The notes beneath the pieces are model-generated. The model worked only from the letters and a program-made list of their open reading frames with translations. It made no database searches and was not told where the DNA came from. From assembly GCA_965230185.1 (NCBI GenBank), contig OZ245995.1, forward strand, positions 3,286,001 to 3,350,000: a DNA stretch of 64,000 bases, written 5' to 3'. The position numbers and the translations under genes are program-made. Below are positions 18,314-26,056 of the stretch, one piece after another. Positions within the stretch are counted from its first letter, which is position 1; the number at the start of each line of letters is the position of its first letter. This DNA comes from Motiliproteus sp965230185. GTDB taxonomy: Bacteria > Pseudomonadota > Gammaproteobacteria > Pseudomonadales > Balneatricaceae.

Positions 18314-18429
18314 ACCAGAAACTACCCATATTCGTCAGAAACGGAACTCTACTCCGGTCTGCGATTAAAATACATGCTGGCTTTCCCGAAACACCCGTTA
18401 TGCATGGCAGAACATCACGTATTGAAAAG

Positions 18430-18453
18430 CGTTATGTCCAGCTGTATATTGCG
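18430..18453. promoter_or_regulatory. ModE-type molybdate operator
   Basis: CGTTATGT, seven bases, then TATATTGCG gives a 24-bp imperfect palindrome that matches the size and half-sites of the E. coli modA operator (CGTTATAT-N8-ACATAACG as I recall it). It lies 180 bases before modB and 117 bases before the divergent carrier-protein gene, so molybdate-loaded ModE could repress either. The 179 bases between the box and modB have no gene. Confidence 0.7.
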
Positions 18454-18632
18454 AATCCATATGGTGGTTAGTGTACAGATCGGTACCCTGACTACGTAAA
18501 CGGCCTGCCCCGGAGCGCTGTCAGAGTGTCCGGCGGGTGGCGACAACAGCCAGCGATAGCAGTGCAATCCCTCCCGACTTCGGTTAAGGTCCCCGACCTT
18601 TAAAGGGCTACTGCAGGAGGCAGAACAGACAG

Positions 18633-19322
18633 ATGACAGAATGGTTGACTGAAGCGGATCTCAGTGCGCTCTGGATTACCCTGAAACTGGCATCGCTGAC
18701 GACCCTGATACTGCTGGTCCTGGGAACTCCGCTGGCCTGGTGGCTGGCCCGCAGTCGCTGGCGTTTCAAATTTCTGCTGGAAGCGGTGGTGGCGCTGCCG
18801 CTGGTGCTGCCTCCGACCGTGCTGGGTTTCTATCTGCTGATTGCACTGGGGAGTAACGGTCCACTGGGATCGATTTCAGTCTGGTTGACCGGATACCCGC
18901 TGGCGTTCAGTTTTACCGGTCTCGTGGTCGGCTCCGTTTTCTATTCCCTGCCCTTCGTGATCCAGCCACTCCAGGGGGCTTTTGCCGCCATTGGTCAGCG
19001 TCCGCTGGAAGTCGCGGCCACCCTCAGAGCCTCACCCATGGACTGCTTTTTCAGTGTGGTAGTACCACTGGCCCGCCCCGGTTTTCTGACGGCGGCGGTG
19101 CTGGGGTTCGCCCACACCATCGGCGAATTCGGGGTGGTGCTGATGATTGGCGGCAATATTCCAGGCGAGACCCAGGTCCTCTCCATCGCGATCTACGACC
19201 ATGTCGAAGCACTGGAGTACAGTCAGGCGCACTGGCTGTCCGGTGGTTTGCTGCTGCTCTCTTTCGCCATGCTGCTGGTGGTATACGGTCTGAATCGTCG
19301 TTTTTCTGTCGTGAGAATCTGA
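18633..19322 (+). CDS. modB: Molybdate ABC transporter permease ModB
   Basis: Inner-membrane permease of 229 residues with five to six helices. The ATPase-contact loop EVAATLRASPMDCFFSVVVP and the family signature GEFGVVLMIGGNIPGETQ are clear. It is followed after 39 bases by modC and preceded by a ModE-like operator. The binding-protein gene modA, normally first in the operon, is absent. The start has AGGAGG well placed upstream (CTGCAGGAGGCAGAACAGACAG region). Substrate could be molybdate or tungstate; the ModE box favours molybdate. Confidence 0.93.
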   Translation: MTEWLTEADLSALWITLKLASLTTLILLVLGTPLAWWLARSRWRFKFLLEAVVALPLVLPPTVLGFYLLIALGSNGPLGSISVWLTGYPLAFSFTGLVVGSVFYSLPFVIQPLQGAFAAIGQRPLEVAATLRASPMDCFFSVVVPLARPGFLTAAVLGFAHTIGEFGVVLMIGGNIPGETQVLSIAIYDHVEALEYSQAHWLSGGLLLLSFAMLLVVYGLNRRFSVVRI

Positions 19323-19361
19323 TGGCAGAAGAGCGAACAGCAGGAGTACATCAGGTGCGTC

Positions 19362-20426
19362 ATGACTATTGAAGCCCGATTTCACCTCAGCCGCGGAGGT
19401 TTTCAGCTCAAAGCCGAACTGAGTATACCTGGCCGGGGTATCACCGCACTGTTTGGCCCCTCCGGTTGTGGTAAAACTACGCTGCTGCGCGCCATCGCCG
19501 GGCTGGAACGAAGTTCTGGATCATTTCTGAAAATCAGCGACAGCATCTGGCAGGACGACAACTGTTTTCTGCCCCCCTGGCAGCGACCGCTGGGCTACGT
19601 ATTCCAGGAAGCTAGCCTGTTCCCCCATCTGAATATCCAGCGTAACCTGGAGTACGGCATGAGCCGGGTACCGGCCGCTGAACGCCGGGTTGCTTTCAGC
19701 CAGGCGGTCGAACTGCTCGGTATCAGCCAGCTACTGGACCGGGACCCGGCGGGCCTGTCCGGCGGTGAACGCCAGCGGGTCGCTATCGCCCGAGCGCTGC
19801 TGACCAGCCCCCGGCTGCTGTTGATGGACGAACCCCTGGCTGCTCTGGACCTGAACAGCAAAACCGAAATTCTGCCCTTTCTTGAACGGCTTCATGAGGA
19901 GCTGGAGATTCCGGTTATCTATGTCAGCCACTCCCCCAAAGAAGTGGCCCGGCTGGCCGATCACCTGGTTCTGATGGAAAGAGGCAGGACCCGGGCGTCC
20001 GGACCGATTGCGGAAATGCTGACCCGTCCGGATCTGCCCCTGTCAAAGGGAGACCTGGCGGCAGCTGTTATTGAAGCGGAGATTTGTGGCCATGAACCGG
20101 AGTTTCATCTGACTCACCTGCGTTTCAGTGGTGGAGAGTTCACCATTGTCGAGAAAACGCCTGAGTCCGGCGGCCATCTGCGGCTACGGATTCTGGCCAG
20201 GGATGTCAGCCTGACGCTGGAGCCCCAGTCCGGCACCAGCATCCTGAATATATTCTCCGCCCGGGTGATCGCCGTTACCGAAGAGGATACCGCCCGAGTG
20301 ATGGTCAGCCTGGATATCGGCGGCACCACCATACTGTCCCGTATCACCCGCAAATCGGCGGTGGCACTGCAACTGAAGCCCGGCACCCGGGTTCAGGCAC
20401 AGGTCAAGAGCATCGCCGTTCTCTGA
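19362..20426 (+). CDS. modC: Molybdate ABC transporter ATP-binding protein ModC
   Basis: 354 residues. Walker A GPSGCGKTT, signature LSGGERQRVAIARAL, Walker B LLMDEPLAALD and switch VSHSPKEVARL are all present. The C-terminal ~70 residues (from SILNIFSARVIAVTEED to GTRVQAQVKSIAVL) form the Mop oxyanion-binding domain that distinguishes ModC and allows trans-inhibition by molybdate. The gene lies 39 bases after modB. The matching ModA must come from another locus if the importer works. Confidence 0.95.
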   Translation: MTIEARFHLSRGGFQLKAELSIPGRGITALFGPSGCGKTTLLRAIAGLERSSGSFLKISDSIWQDDNCFLPPWQRPLGYVFQEASLFPHLNIQRNLEYGMSRVPAAERRVAFSQAVELLGISQLLDRDPAGLSGGERQRVAIARALLTSPRLLLMDEPLAALDLNSKTEILPFLERLHEELEIPVIYVSHSPKEVARLADHLVLMERGRTRASGPIAEMLTRPDLPLSKGDLAAAVIEAEICGHEPEFHLTHLRFSGGEFTIVEKTPESGGHLRLRILARDVSLTLEPQSGTSILNIFSARVIAVTEEDTARVMVSLDIGGTTILSRITRKSAVALQLKPGTRVQAQVKSIAVL

Positions 20427-20589
20427 GCGGATATTCAGACGGGGCTTTGTATCCGGTCATTTCGCTGGTACCCTTTGCCGTCGTTTTTTTACCGGGCCCG
20501 GGGATGCTGATCTGTTTCTTCCGGCAAAACTGCAGGGCACGTTCTATATTGTCTGTACCCTGAGCTGCAAACCACACAGAGGATTCTTA

Positions 20590-20883
20590 ATGGCTGGCAA
20601 TTTCCGAGGCCGTGGCAGGTCAAAAACTCCGAAGAGTATCGGCAGAGGCATACTCGAACAGGTCGAGACCGACGGCCCCCACAACGACTGGGTGGGCATG
20701 CCGCCCTACTACATTCACAACCTGACCGTCGACGCCGAACATTACAGTTACATCTCACCGGATCAGGACCTGGGTATCGAGCTGGGTAAAAAGGTGACTT
20801 TCCGTTACAAAGAGACCAGCAAAGGTCGAATGATCGATAAGCGCTCGCTGGGAATCGTCATCGACCCGTCAGAATTGCAATAA
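20590..20883 (+). CDS. Conserved-looking small hypothetical protein
   Basis: 97 residues, not recognised. The N-terminus is basic and glycine/arginine-rich (MAGNFRGRGRSKTPKS). The middle has MPPYYIHNLTVDAEHYSYIS and the C-terminus is KRSLGIVIDPSEL. The beta-rich, charged character could suit a small nucleic-acid-binding fold, but that is a guess. An AGAGGA ribosome-binding site and a TATATT -10-like element upstream support a real gene. A 9-bp hairpin (20902-20930) follows it. Confidence 0.65.
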   Translation: MAGNFRGRGRSKTPKSIGRGILEQVETDGPHNDWVGMPPYYIHNLTVDAEHYSYISPDQDLGIELGKKVTFRYKETSKGRMIDKRSLGIVIDPSELQ

Positions 20884-21214
20884 ACCACTCCGCCCCGGTC
20901 AACCGGGCTGGCAGATATGCTCAGCCCGGTACCACTCCGAATTCGCAATAACAGTTTATGTTCCGCCGGCCGGACTGCCGGGACCGCAGCCCGACTGTCA
21001 GGAAAACACACCGGCCTGTAACAGAGCCCTGTTCTGCATTGAGTCCATCGGCCATACGGTTACCGGACGGCGACTGCCGGTCTGATAACAGCGGTGGCCA
21101 GCAGAGATCTGCACCGCTGGCCTCCATACAATAAACGCCATCGCATACCACTCAGAACCAGGCTAAAGTGATCCCGGAAAAATATCCAGAGCCACGGAGC
21201 GGAGGAGGAGCGAA
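20884..21214. other. Intergenic stretch with one hairpin
   Basis: No gene seen. ACCGGGCTG (20902-20910) and CAGCCCGGT (20922-20930) form a 9-bp stem with an 11-base loop, probably ending or stabilising the upstream transcript; there is no T-run. The remainder shows nothing recognisable. Confidence 0.45.
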
Positions 21215-21571
21215 ATGAGAGAATATCAGGGCAGCTGCCATTGCGGGGCGGTGAAGTTTTCGTTCGTCGCGGAAGTGGTCGAAAAGGGACTGCGCTGCAA
21301 CTGTTCGCTGTGCAGCCGAAAGGGTGCAATGATGTCGGCGTTTACCGTCTCCCCTGACCAGATGAACATAGAAGCGGAGCCTGAGCAACTGGCTCAGTAT
21401 CAGTTTGGCAGCAAGGTTGCCAGACACTATTTTTGCAAATGCTGCGGCATCTACCCGTTTCATCAGACGCTGAGAAAACCGGGACACTATCGGATCAACC
21501 TCGGCTGTGTCGAGGGTATCGATTCACTGGATCTGCCGGTTGAAGTAATTGATGGCAGGAATCTGTTCTGA
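21215..21571 (+). CDS. GFA-fold zinc protein (Gfa/CENP-V family)
   Basis: 118 residues of the glutathione-dependent formaldehyde-activating (GFA) domain family. Zinc ligands are visible as SCHCGAVKF near the N-terminus, LRCNCSLCSRKG, and YFCKCCGIYPFH. Length matches the family (~115-140). Proteins of this family bind structural and catalytic zinc; most have no proven reaction, so formaldehyde chemistry should not be assumed. The GGAGGAGGAG stretch just before the ATG is a strong ribosome-binding site. Confidence 0.92.
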   Translation: MREYQGSCHCGAVKFSFVAEVVEKGLRCNCSLCSRKGAMMSAFTVSPDQMNIEAEPEQLAQYQFGSKVARHYFCKCCGIYPFHQTLRKPGHYRINLGCVEGIDSLDLPVEVIDGRNLF

Positions 21572-21621
21572 CCACAGGCCATCAATATGATCATGGCCGG
21601 ATGATGGCGACGGGCTGCTGC

Positions 21622-21828
21622 TCAGCAGCAGTCCGCTTCGATACTGATCACCAGACCTCCAAAGGTGGGCAGCGGCTGGCTGAGCGCCTTCAGAGCCCGC
21701 AGACAGTTCATCTCCCGCAATTCCTGCACCAGCTGCTCGAAATCATAAAGACTGATCGGAAGCACCGCATTCATCTGACCTTTTACCCGACAGATATGAA
21801 CCAGTTCATTAAGACGTGTACTGATCAT
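21622..21828 (-). CDS. Small hypothetical protein
   Basis: 68 residues, not recognised. Largely helical N-terminal part (MISTRLNELVHICRVKGQMN, then YDFEQLVQELREMNCLRAL), ending LVISIEADCC with a double cysteine. A GGGGG stretch lies upstream at suitable distance. It converges with the GFA gene. The coding potential looks plausible, but homologues are needed. Confidence 0.45.
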   Translation of the reverse strand: MISTRLNELVHICRVKGQMNAVLPISLYDFEQLVQELREMNCLRALKALSQPLPTFGGLVISIEADCC

Positions 21829-22063
21829 GGCGGCCCCCGCTGAAAATCATTCTGGATTAGTCAGGGAGTAAGTAACCAGTCACAGAAAACCGGTTCATAT
21901 TTTCGCGTAACAGCTGTTTCGCAGCGGCGGCTTACCGGATCTTCGGTATCCACAACCCACAAAAGCCCCCGGCCAGAGCTCCGTAAGCCCGGTAAGAAGC
22001 CAGCTTTGCAGGCCGCCAACATCGTTGAATAAGTGCTGCCGCCGGCAGCCTGTTCCAGCGGAA
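21829..22063. other. Short non-coding gap
   Basis: Nothing recognisable. The reverse strand was examined for remnants of an H-NS DNA-binding domain downstream of the following gene, and none was clear. Confidence 0.3.
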
Positions 22064-22330
22064 CTACAGATTTTCCAGTGCGTCCTGAAATTCAGACATA
22101 GAAATACCGGCTTTAGCCATCAACCCTCGCATATCATCAAGGGTCCGCTCACCTTTTCGTCTGAGTTCTCTGGTGTTTCTGTCATCCTGACATTCACTGA
22201 TAAGTTCCCGCAAATTGGCGTGAATCTTTTCCAGCTGATCACTGGACAGTGTTCTGCAAGCATCCCGCATCGCAGCTTTATCGGTAAGATATTTAATACT
22301 GACAGGCATGACAAAATACTGCTTCTGCAA
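22064..22330 (-). CDS. H-NS-type oligomerisation-domain protein lacking the DNA-binding domain
   Basis: 88 residues (a second ATG at codon 8 is also possible). The sequence aligns by eye with residues ~5-75 of H-NS: a dimerisation helix pattern (LTDKAAMRDACRTLSSDQLE), then the long coiled helix (LEKIHANLRELISECQ), and the segment ERTLDDMRGLMAKAGISMSE, parallel to H-NS [20 protein letters not shown]. It then ends, just where the linker and the TWTGxGRxP DNA-binding domain should begin. It resembles H-NST-type truncated H-NS proteins, which bind H-NS and weaken silencing. The flanking DNA is AT-richer than its surroundings, which fits acquired DNA. Confidence 0.6.
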   Translation of the reverse strand: MQKQYFVMPVSIKYLTDKAAMRDACRTLSSDQLEKIHANLRELISECQDDRNTRELRRKGERTLDDMRGLMAKAGISMSEFQDALENL

Positions 22331-22618
22331 CTAATACTAAGAATTACTATAGCAACTTCGGTGTAAACAGATATTCATAGAACCTTCAGACAGGTTCCGA
22401 AGTGACTGGTTAAAATACGAGTAAATTCTACTTGCTAAATTCCGGGTTGCAAGTATTACCGTTCCCGTCGCTGCCCGGCATTCAGACAACATTTTAATAC
22501 CGACAGACGGACTCCCCTTCAGATTACCGAATATTCCTGCCGCCATCCCCTCTTTCGCCGATAGTAAACTGGTTTATACTGCGCGTTCATCCGGGCATAA
22601 ACATACAGGATCAGCACA

Positions 22619-23233
22619 ATGACTCCGGAAAGCGGACTGACATTTTTTATAGCAATCGTTATTTTTGCAATCACCCCGGGTCCCGGCGTTTTTGCGCTGC
22701 TCGCCCGTGCCCTGACCAATGGTGCCGGAAGCTGCGTCAGCCTGGCCCTTGGCATGACGATCAGCGATATCATTTATCTGGTGCTGGCCTGTTTCGGCCT
22801 TGCCGCTCTCGCCGAACACTGGGGCGGAGCCTTTACCCTGATCCGTTTCGCCGGCGCCGCCTACCTGCTGTACCTGGGCTGGAAGATGTGGTGCGCTCCA
22901 TTACCGGAGCAGTCAGACTGCCAGCAGCCGGCTCCGGATCAGGCCCTCAGTTTTATTCAGGGATTTCTGATATCCGCGTCTAATCCCAAGGTTATTCTTT
23001 TTTACATCGCCTTTCTGCCCACCTTTATGGATCTGAGCAGCCTGAGCGGCAGCGATATAACAATCGCTGCCCTGATCACTCTCGCTGGTCTGATGCTGGG
23101 ACTGATGATGATTGCCTTCGGAGCCTCTTCGGCACGCAGGATGTTTCGCTCCGATCGCGCCATGAAGCGGCTGCACCGGAGCGCCGGTGGCATCATGATG
23201 GCTGCCGGCGGTTATCTGGCCGCACGTAGCTGA
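22619..23233 (+). CDS. LysE/RhtB family exporter
   Basis: 204-residue membrane protein with five to six helices. The family signature is at the N-terminus: FFIAIVIFAITPGPGVFALL, followed by GAGSCVSLALGMTISDIIYL and the FAGAAYLLYLGWKMW segment. The middle has GFLISASNPKVILFYIAFLP, typical for RhtB-type amino-acid efflux proteins. The substrate is unknown. Upstream lies an AT-rich 288-base gap. Confidence 0.93.
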   Translation: MTPESGLTFFIAIVIFAITPGPGVFALLARALTNGAGSCVSLALGMTISDIIYLVLACFGLAALAEHWGGAFTLIRFAGAAYLLYLGWKMWCAPLPEQSDCQQPAPDQALSFIQGFLISASNPKVILFYIAFLPTFMDLSSLSGSDITIAALITLAGLMLGLMMIAFGASSARRMFRSDRAMKRLHRSAGGIMMAAGGYLAARS

Positions 23234-23262
23234 CCCGGTCGGATCAGAAACGGCTTGCTTCG

Positions 23263-23739
23263 ATGAAACAGATACTGATCGTGCTGTTGCTCGGATTATC
23301 AGCCTGGCAACTGATCGATAAAACTCTGCTGGTCGAACGGTCTGCCGGTGATCGGCCGTCAGTCGGGCAACCCCTTCCGTCGCAGCCGATTTCCGCCAAT
23401 GACGATGGCAGCAAACAGCTTGGTCTGGCCTTTAAGAATCAGCAGAGTGACCTGCAGGTAAAGGGCCGTGGCAGAGTTACCAGACTGCTGAAGGATGATC
23501 TGAAAGGTAGTCGCCACCAGCGCTTTATCCTGCAGTTAAGCAGCGGACAGACGCTGCTGGTGGCTCACAATATCGATCTGGCGCCGAAAATATTATCCCT
23601 GCAGCCGGGCGATCTGGTTGAGTTTTACGGGGAATACGAATGGAATAGTCAGGGCGGGGTCATCCACTGGACCCACCGGGACCCCAATGGAAACCATCCC
23701 CATGGCTGGCTCAGACACCGGAACAGGCTATACCAGTAG
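23263..23739 (+). CDS. DUF3465 domain protein with N-terminal signal or anchor
   Basis: 158 residues. The N-terminal hydrophobic segment (ILIVLLLGLSAWQLI) is followed by a linker and a DUF3465 domain: GRGRVTRLLKDDLKGSRHQR, LLVAHNIDLAP, and the histidine-rich end IHWTHRDPNGNHPHGWLRH. The family is thought to be a small secreted OB-like domain of unknown reaction. It is 29 bases after the LysE gene and could share its transcript. Confidence 0.87.
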   Translation: MKQILIVLLLGLSAWQLIDKTLLVERSAGDRPSVGQPLPSQPISANDDGSKQLGLAFKNQQSDLQVKGRGRVTRLLKDDLKGSRHQRFILQLSSGQTLLVAHNIDLAPKILSLQPGDLVEFYGEYEWNSQGGVIHWTHRDPNGNHPHGWLRHRNRLYQ

Positions 23740-23770
23740 CAGCGCGATACAGGTACAGAGCGTTATTGGT

Positions 23771-23929
23771 TCAGTCCCCGATCGCCCCGGTACTGTTCTG
23801 CCGCTGTTTCTGCTGCTCCTGCCAGCGTCTCAGATCATCATAGTAACGATCCCAGACACAGGGGCTGCATCCACCGCCACAGCACTCGTAATCTTCAGGC
23901 CGGATCGGTTTTTCAAGCAATTTTTCCAT
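23771..23929 (-). CDS. Oxidoreductase-like-domain small protein
   Basis: 52 residues. It carries the Oxidored-like N-terminal motif: KPIRPEDYECCGGGCSPCVW followed by DRYYDDLRRWQEQ, with five cysteines closely spaced. In larger proteins this domain precedes oxidoreductases or mitochondrial assembly factors; short bacterial versions stand alone and their function is not established. The frame extends 10 codons upstream (to 23959); the start at 23929, giving MEKLLEKP, fits the domain better. Confidence 0.8.
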   Translation of the reverse strand: MEKLLEKPIRPEDYECCGGGCSPCVWDRYYDDLRRWQEQQKQRQNSTGAIGD

Positions 23930-24099
23930 GGTGATTACCGCAACAACAGACTGTAACAACGCTCTGAATCGGCTCAGAGGGCTATATCATACGCCAGCTG
24001 CCCGGCCCTGCCCATTGTCCATCTGTCTAAAGGCCCTGCCACCGCAGACAACTGCGGAGGCAAACTCATGAATGACCCGGGAGGCTCATCAGACAGTGA

Positions 24100-25203
24100 T
24101 CAGAAATGTCGCAGCCAGCATTCGGCCAGCTGTGTCCTGTCCGTCTCGCCAAGCTCTGTCAGCCCGGCGGCAACTCCCCGCCCCATCAGCTTTCTGACAG
24201 CCATAATCACTTCTCCCTGCACCAGAAAGATGTAGGGACCCACTTCAGCATTGTGAATGAAGTTAATGGCATTGCCGCCGTTGGCCAGGTAGAAGAACTG
24301 TCCCAGTCGCTGATAGCGGCTGATATGTTCGGTTACCGGCACCACATCAAAGCTCTCGTCAGCCCGGGACAGGCCCAGCTCGTCGTCAGACGAGGTCACT
24401 GAAAAGATAAAGGCGCCGTTCTTCACCATCGCGAAGTCATGGTTGCAGAGAGACCGGTTACCTGTCGCGCAGAAAATAACATCACTGCTTCTCAGAGCCT
24501 GTTCCTTATCCAGCAGGCTGAATCCCCGGGAGCGCGCCTCGATAGCCCGGGAAGGATTGATATCTACGACGCGCACGTTGATATTTCTGGCGTGTAAAGA
24601 TTTTGCCACGGAGCGTCCGATTTTGCCGTAACCAAAGACCACCGCATTGCCGCCGTTCATCACATAATGACAACTGCGCATCAGGTTTTCAGCCGAATAG
24701 ACCAGTGACTGTCCGGTCAGGTAATCCTCCGGCCCCTTAAGGGGGCTGCGTGCGATCGAGATGACCGGCACCGGCAACTCCGGCATCGCCGCGTAACGCT
24801 GGTGACCGTTCTCGGTGACCTCCACCACCCCCAGTAACCGGGCGCTGAGCAGCTCGGGCAGCTGTTTCAGAATACTGGCAAAGTAGCCACCGACATCGAC
24901 CAGCACCAGATTCGAGCTGTCCACATAGTCGTTGATGGTGGCGGCCGTCACCTCCAGCGAGGCCAGCTGGGAACGATTACGGATCACCACCGACATCCGG
25001 GACTGCACCTGCTCCAGTGTACGTCGACAGATACTCCTCGGTTTGGGGATCACCATGGCGAGATTACCCATACGATCTAAGCAATCCAGATAGATCTGCG
25101 GATTGTCCAGCAGATGGGTAACGACAACGAAACTGATATCTTCCTGATGGCAGGACTGAATATCTTCAAAAAAATGATTTCCCTTTACAAACAGCGGATT
25201 CAT
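24100..25203 (-). CDS. Adenosylhomocysteinase-like NAD-binding protein, active site degenerate
   Basis: 367 residues. The C-terminal two-thirds resemble S-adenosylhomocysteine hydrolase: a Rossmann motif VVFGYGKIGRSVAKSLHARN, then VRVVDINPSRAIEARSRGF, DVIFCATGNRSL and FFYLANGGNAINFIHNA. By eye, several catalytic positions of the true enzyme differ: the DDGG position reads DVGG and the KFDN segment reads PEDY. It is also shorter than the enzyme (~430-470). It may be an NAD-dependent relative or a pseudoenzyme. Ribosome-binding site GGGAG precedes the ATG. No methyl-cycle genes are adjacent. Confidence 0.75.
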   Translation of the reverse strand: MNPLFVKGNHFFEDIQSCHQEDISFVVVTHLLDNPQIYLDCLDRMGNLAMVIPKPRSICRRTLEQVQSRMSVVIRNRSQLASLEVTAATINDYVDSSNLVLVDVGGYFASILKQLPELLSARLLGVVEVTENGHQRYAAMPELPVPVISIARSPLKGPEDYLTGQSLVYSAENLMRSCHYVMNGGNAVVFGYGKIGRSVAKSLHARNINVRVVDINPSRAIEARSRGFSLLDKEQALRSSDVIFCATGNRSLCNHDFAMVKNGAFIFSVTSSDDELGLSRADESFDVVPVTEHISRYQRLGQFFYLANGGNAINFIHNAEVGPYIFLVQGEVIMAVRKLMGRGVAAGLTELGETDRTQLAECWLRHF

Positions 25204-25383
25204 AGCTGTACTCCCTGATAAATAGTAGAGACATCAAAAGCTGGTCTGCCAGCTCCACCACCAATCTCTATCAGAGCCCGGGCGGGCGCAAATCCGTTCC
25301 ACCGGGGAACCCGTGCCGATCAGGTTGTCAAACCCTGTGAAGCCGGCACCTTGCCGGCTGTCAAAGCGTTCAGGAAAGCGACG

Positions 25384-26028
25384 ATGAGAAGCTATAGCCG
25401 ACGCACACTGATCAGGGCCGGGCTGGCCGGCTGTCTGACGCATCTGTTCTCCGCGGCCAGCGCATCCGCCGGCGCGCGGCCTGCACTGCCGACTCCGGAA
25501 GATGCAGAAGGTCCGTTTTACCCATACAGTACACCCGCCGATCAGGATGCAGACCTGACCCGGATTGACGGGATATCTGAGCCGGCGAAAGGACAGATCA
25601 TTGAAATTGAAGGCCAGGTATCAGACAGCCGCGGCCAGCCGCTGGAAGGAGTACGACTGGAGATATGGCAGGCCAACGCCGCCGGCCGCTATCATCACCC
25701 CCGCGACCGCAACCCCGCACCGGTCGATCCCGGCTTTCAGGGCTATGCCGATATTACCAGCACCCGCCGGGGACAATTTCGATTCAGAACCGTTATGCCC
25801 GGCAGCTATCCTGCGGAAACCGGCTGGATACGACCACCCCATATCCATTTCAGAATCAGCAGAACCGGTTACCGGGAACTGATTACTCAGATGTATTTTC
25901 GGGACCACCCATTGAATGCCGAAGACCGGCTTTTCCGTCGGCACAGCGCTGAAGAGCAGCTACGAATGACCGCTCTCCCGCTACGACCGGACAGCTACCG
26001 ATACCTGATTGTATTGCAACCGCTCTGA
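25384..26028 (+). CDS. Exported intradiol ring-cleavage dioxygenase family protein
   Basis: 214 residues from the ATG at 25384. The N-terminus SRRTLIRAGLAG followed by a hydrophobic stretch and ASASA looks like a twin-arginine signal peptide. The catalytic domain has the protocatechuate/catechol dioxygenase fold: GPFYPY, LEIWQANAAGRYHHPRD, MPGSYP and RPPHIHFRIS. The four Fe(III) ligands (two Tyr, two His) all appear present. Periplasmic members of this family are known but mostly uncharacterised. The gene stands alone, convergent with radD. The frame is open 11 codons upstream. Confidence 0.85.
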   Translation: MRSYSRRTLIRAGLAGCLTHLFSAASASAGARPALPTPEDAEGPFYPYSTPADQDADLTRIDGISEPAKGQIIEIEGQVSDSRGQPLEGVRLEIWQANAAGRYHHPRDRNPAPVDPGFQGYADITSTRRGQFRFRTVMPGSYPAETGWIRPPHIHFRISRTGYRELITQMYFRDHPLNAEDRLFRRHSAEEQLRMTALPLRPDSYRYLIVLQPL

Positions 26029-26056
26029 GACTTTTTCACCACAGTCTCTGCCGTTA

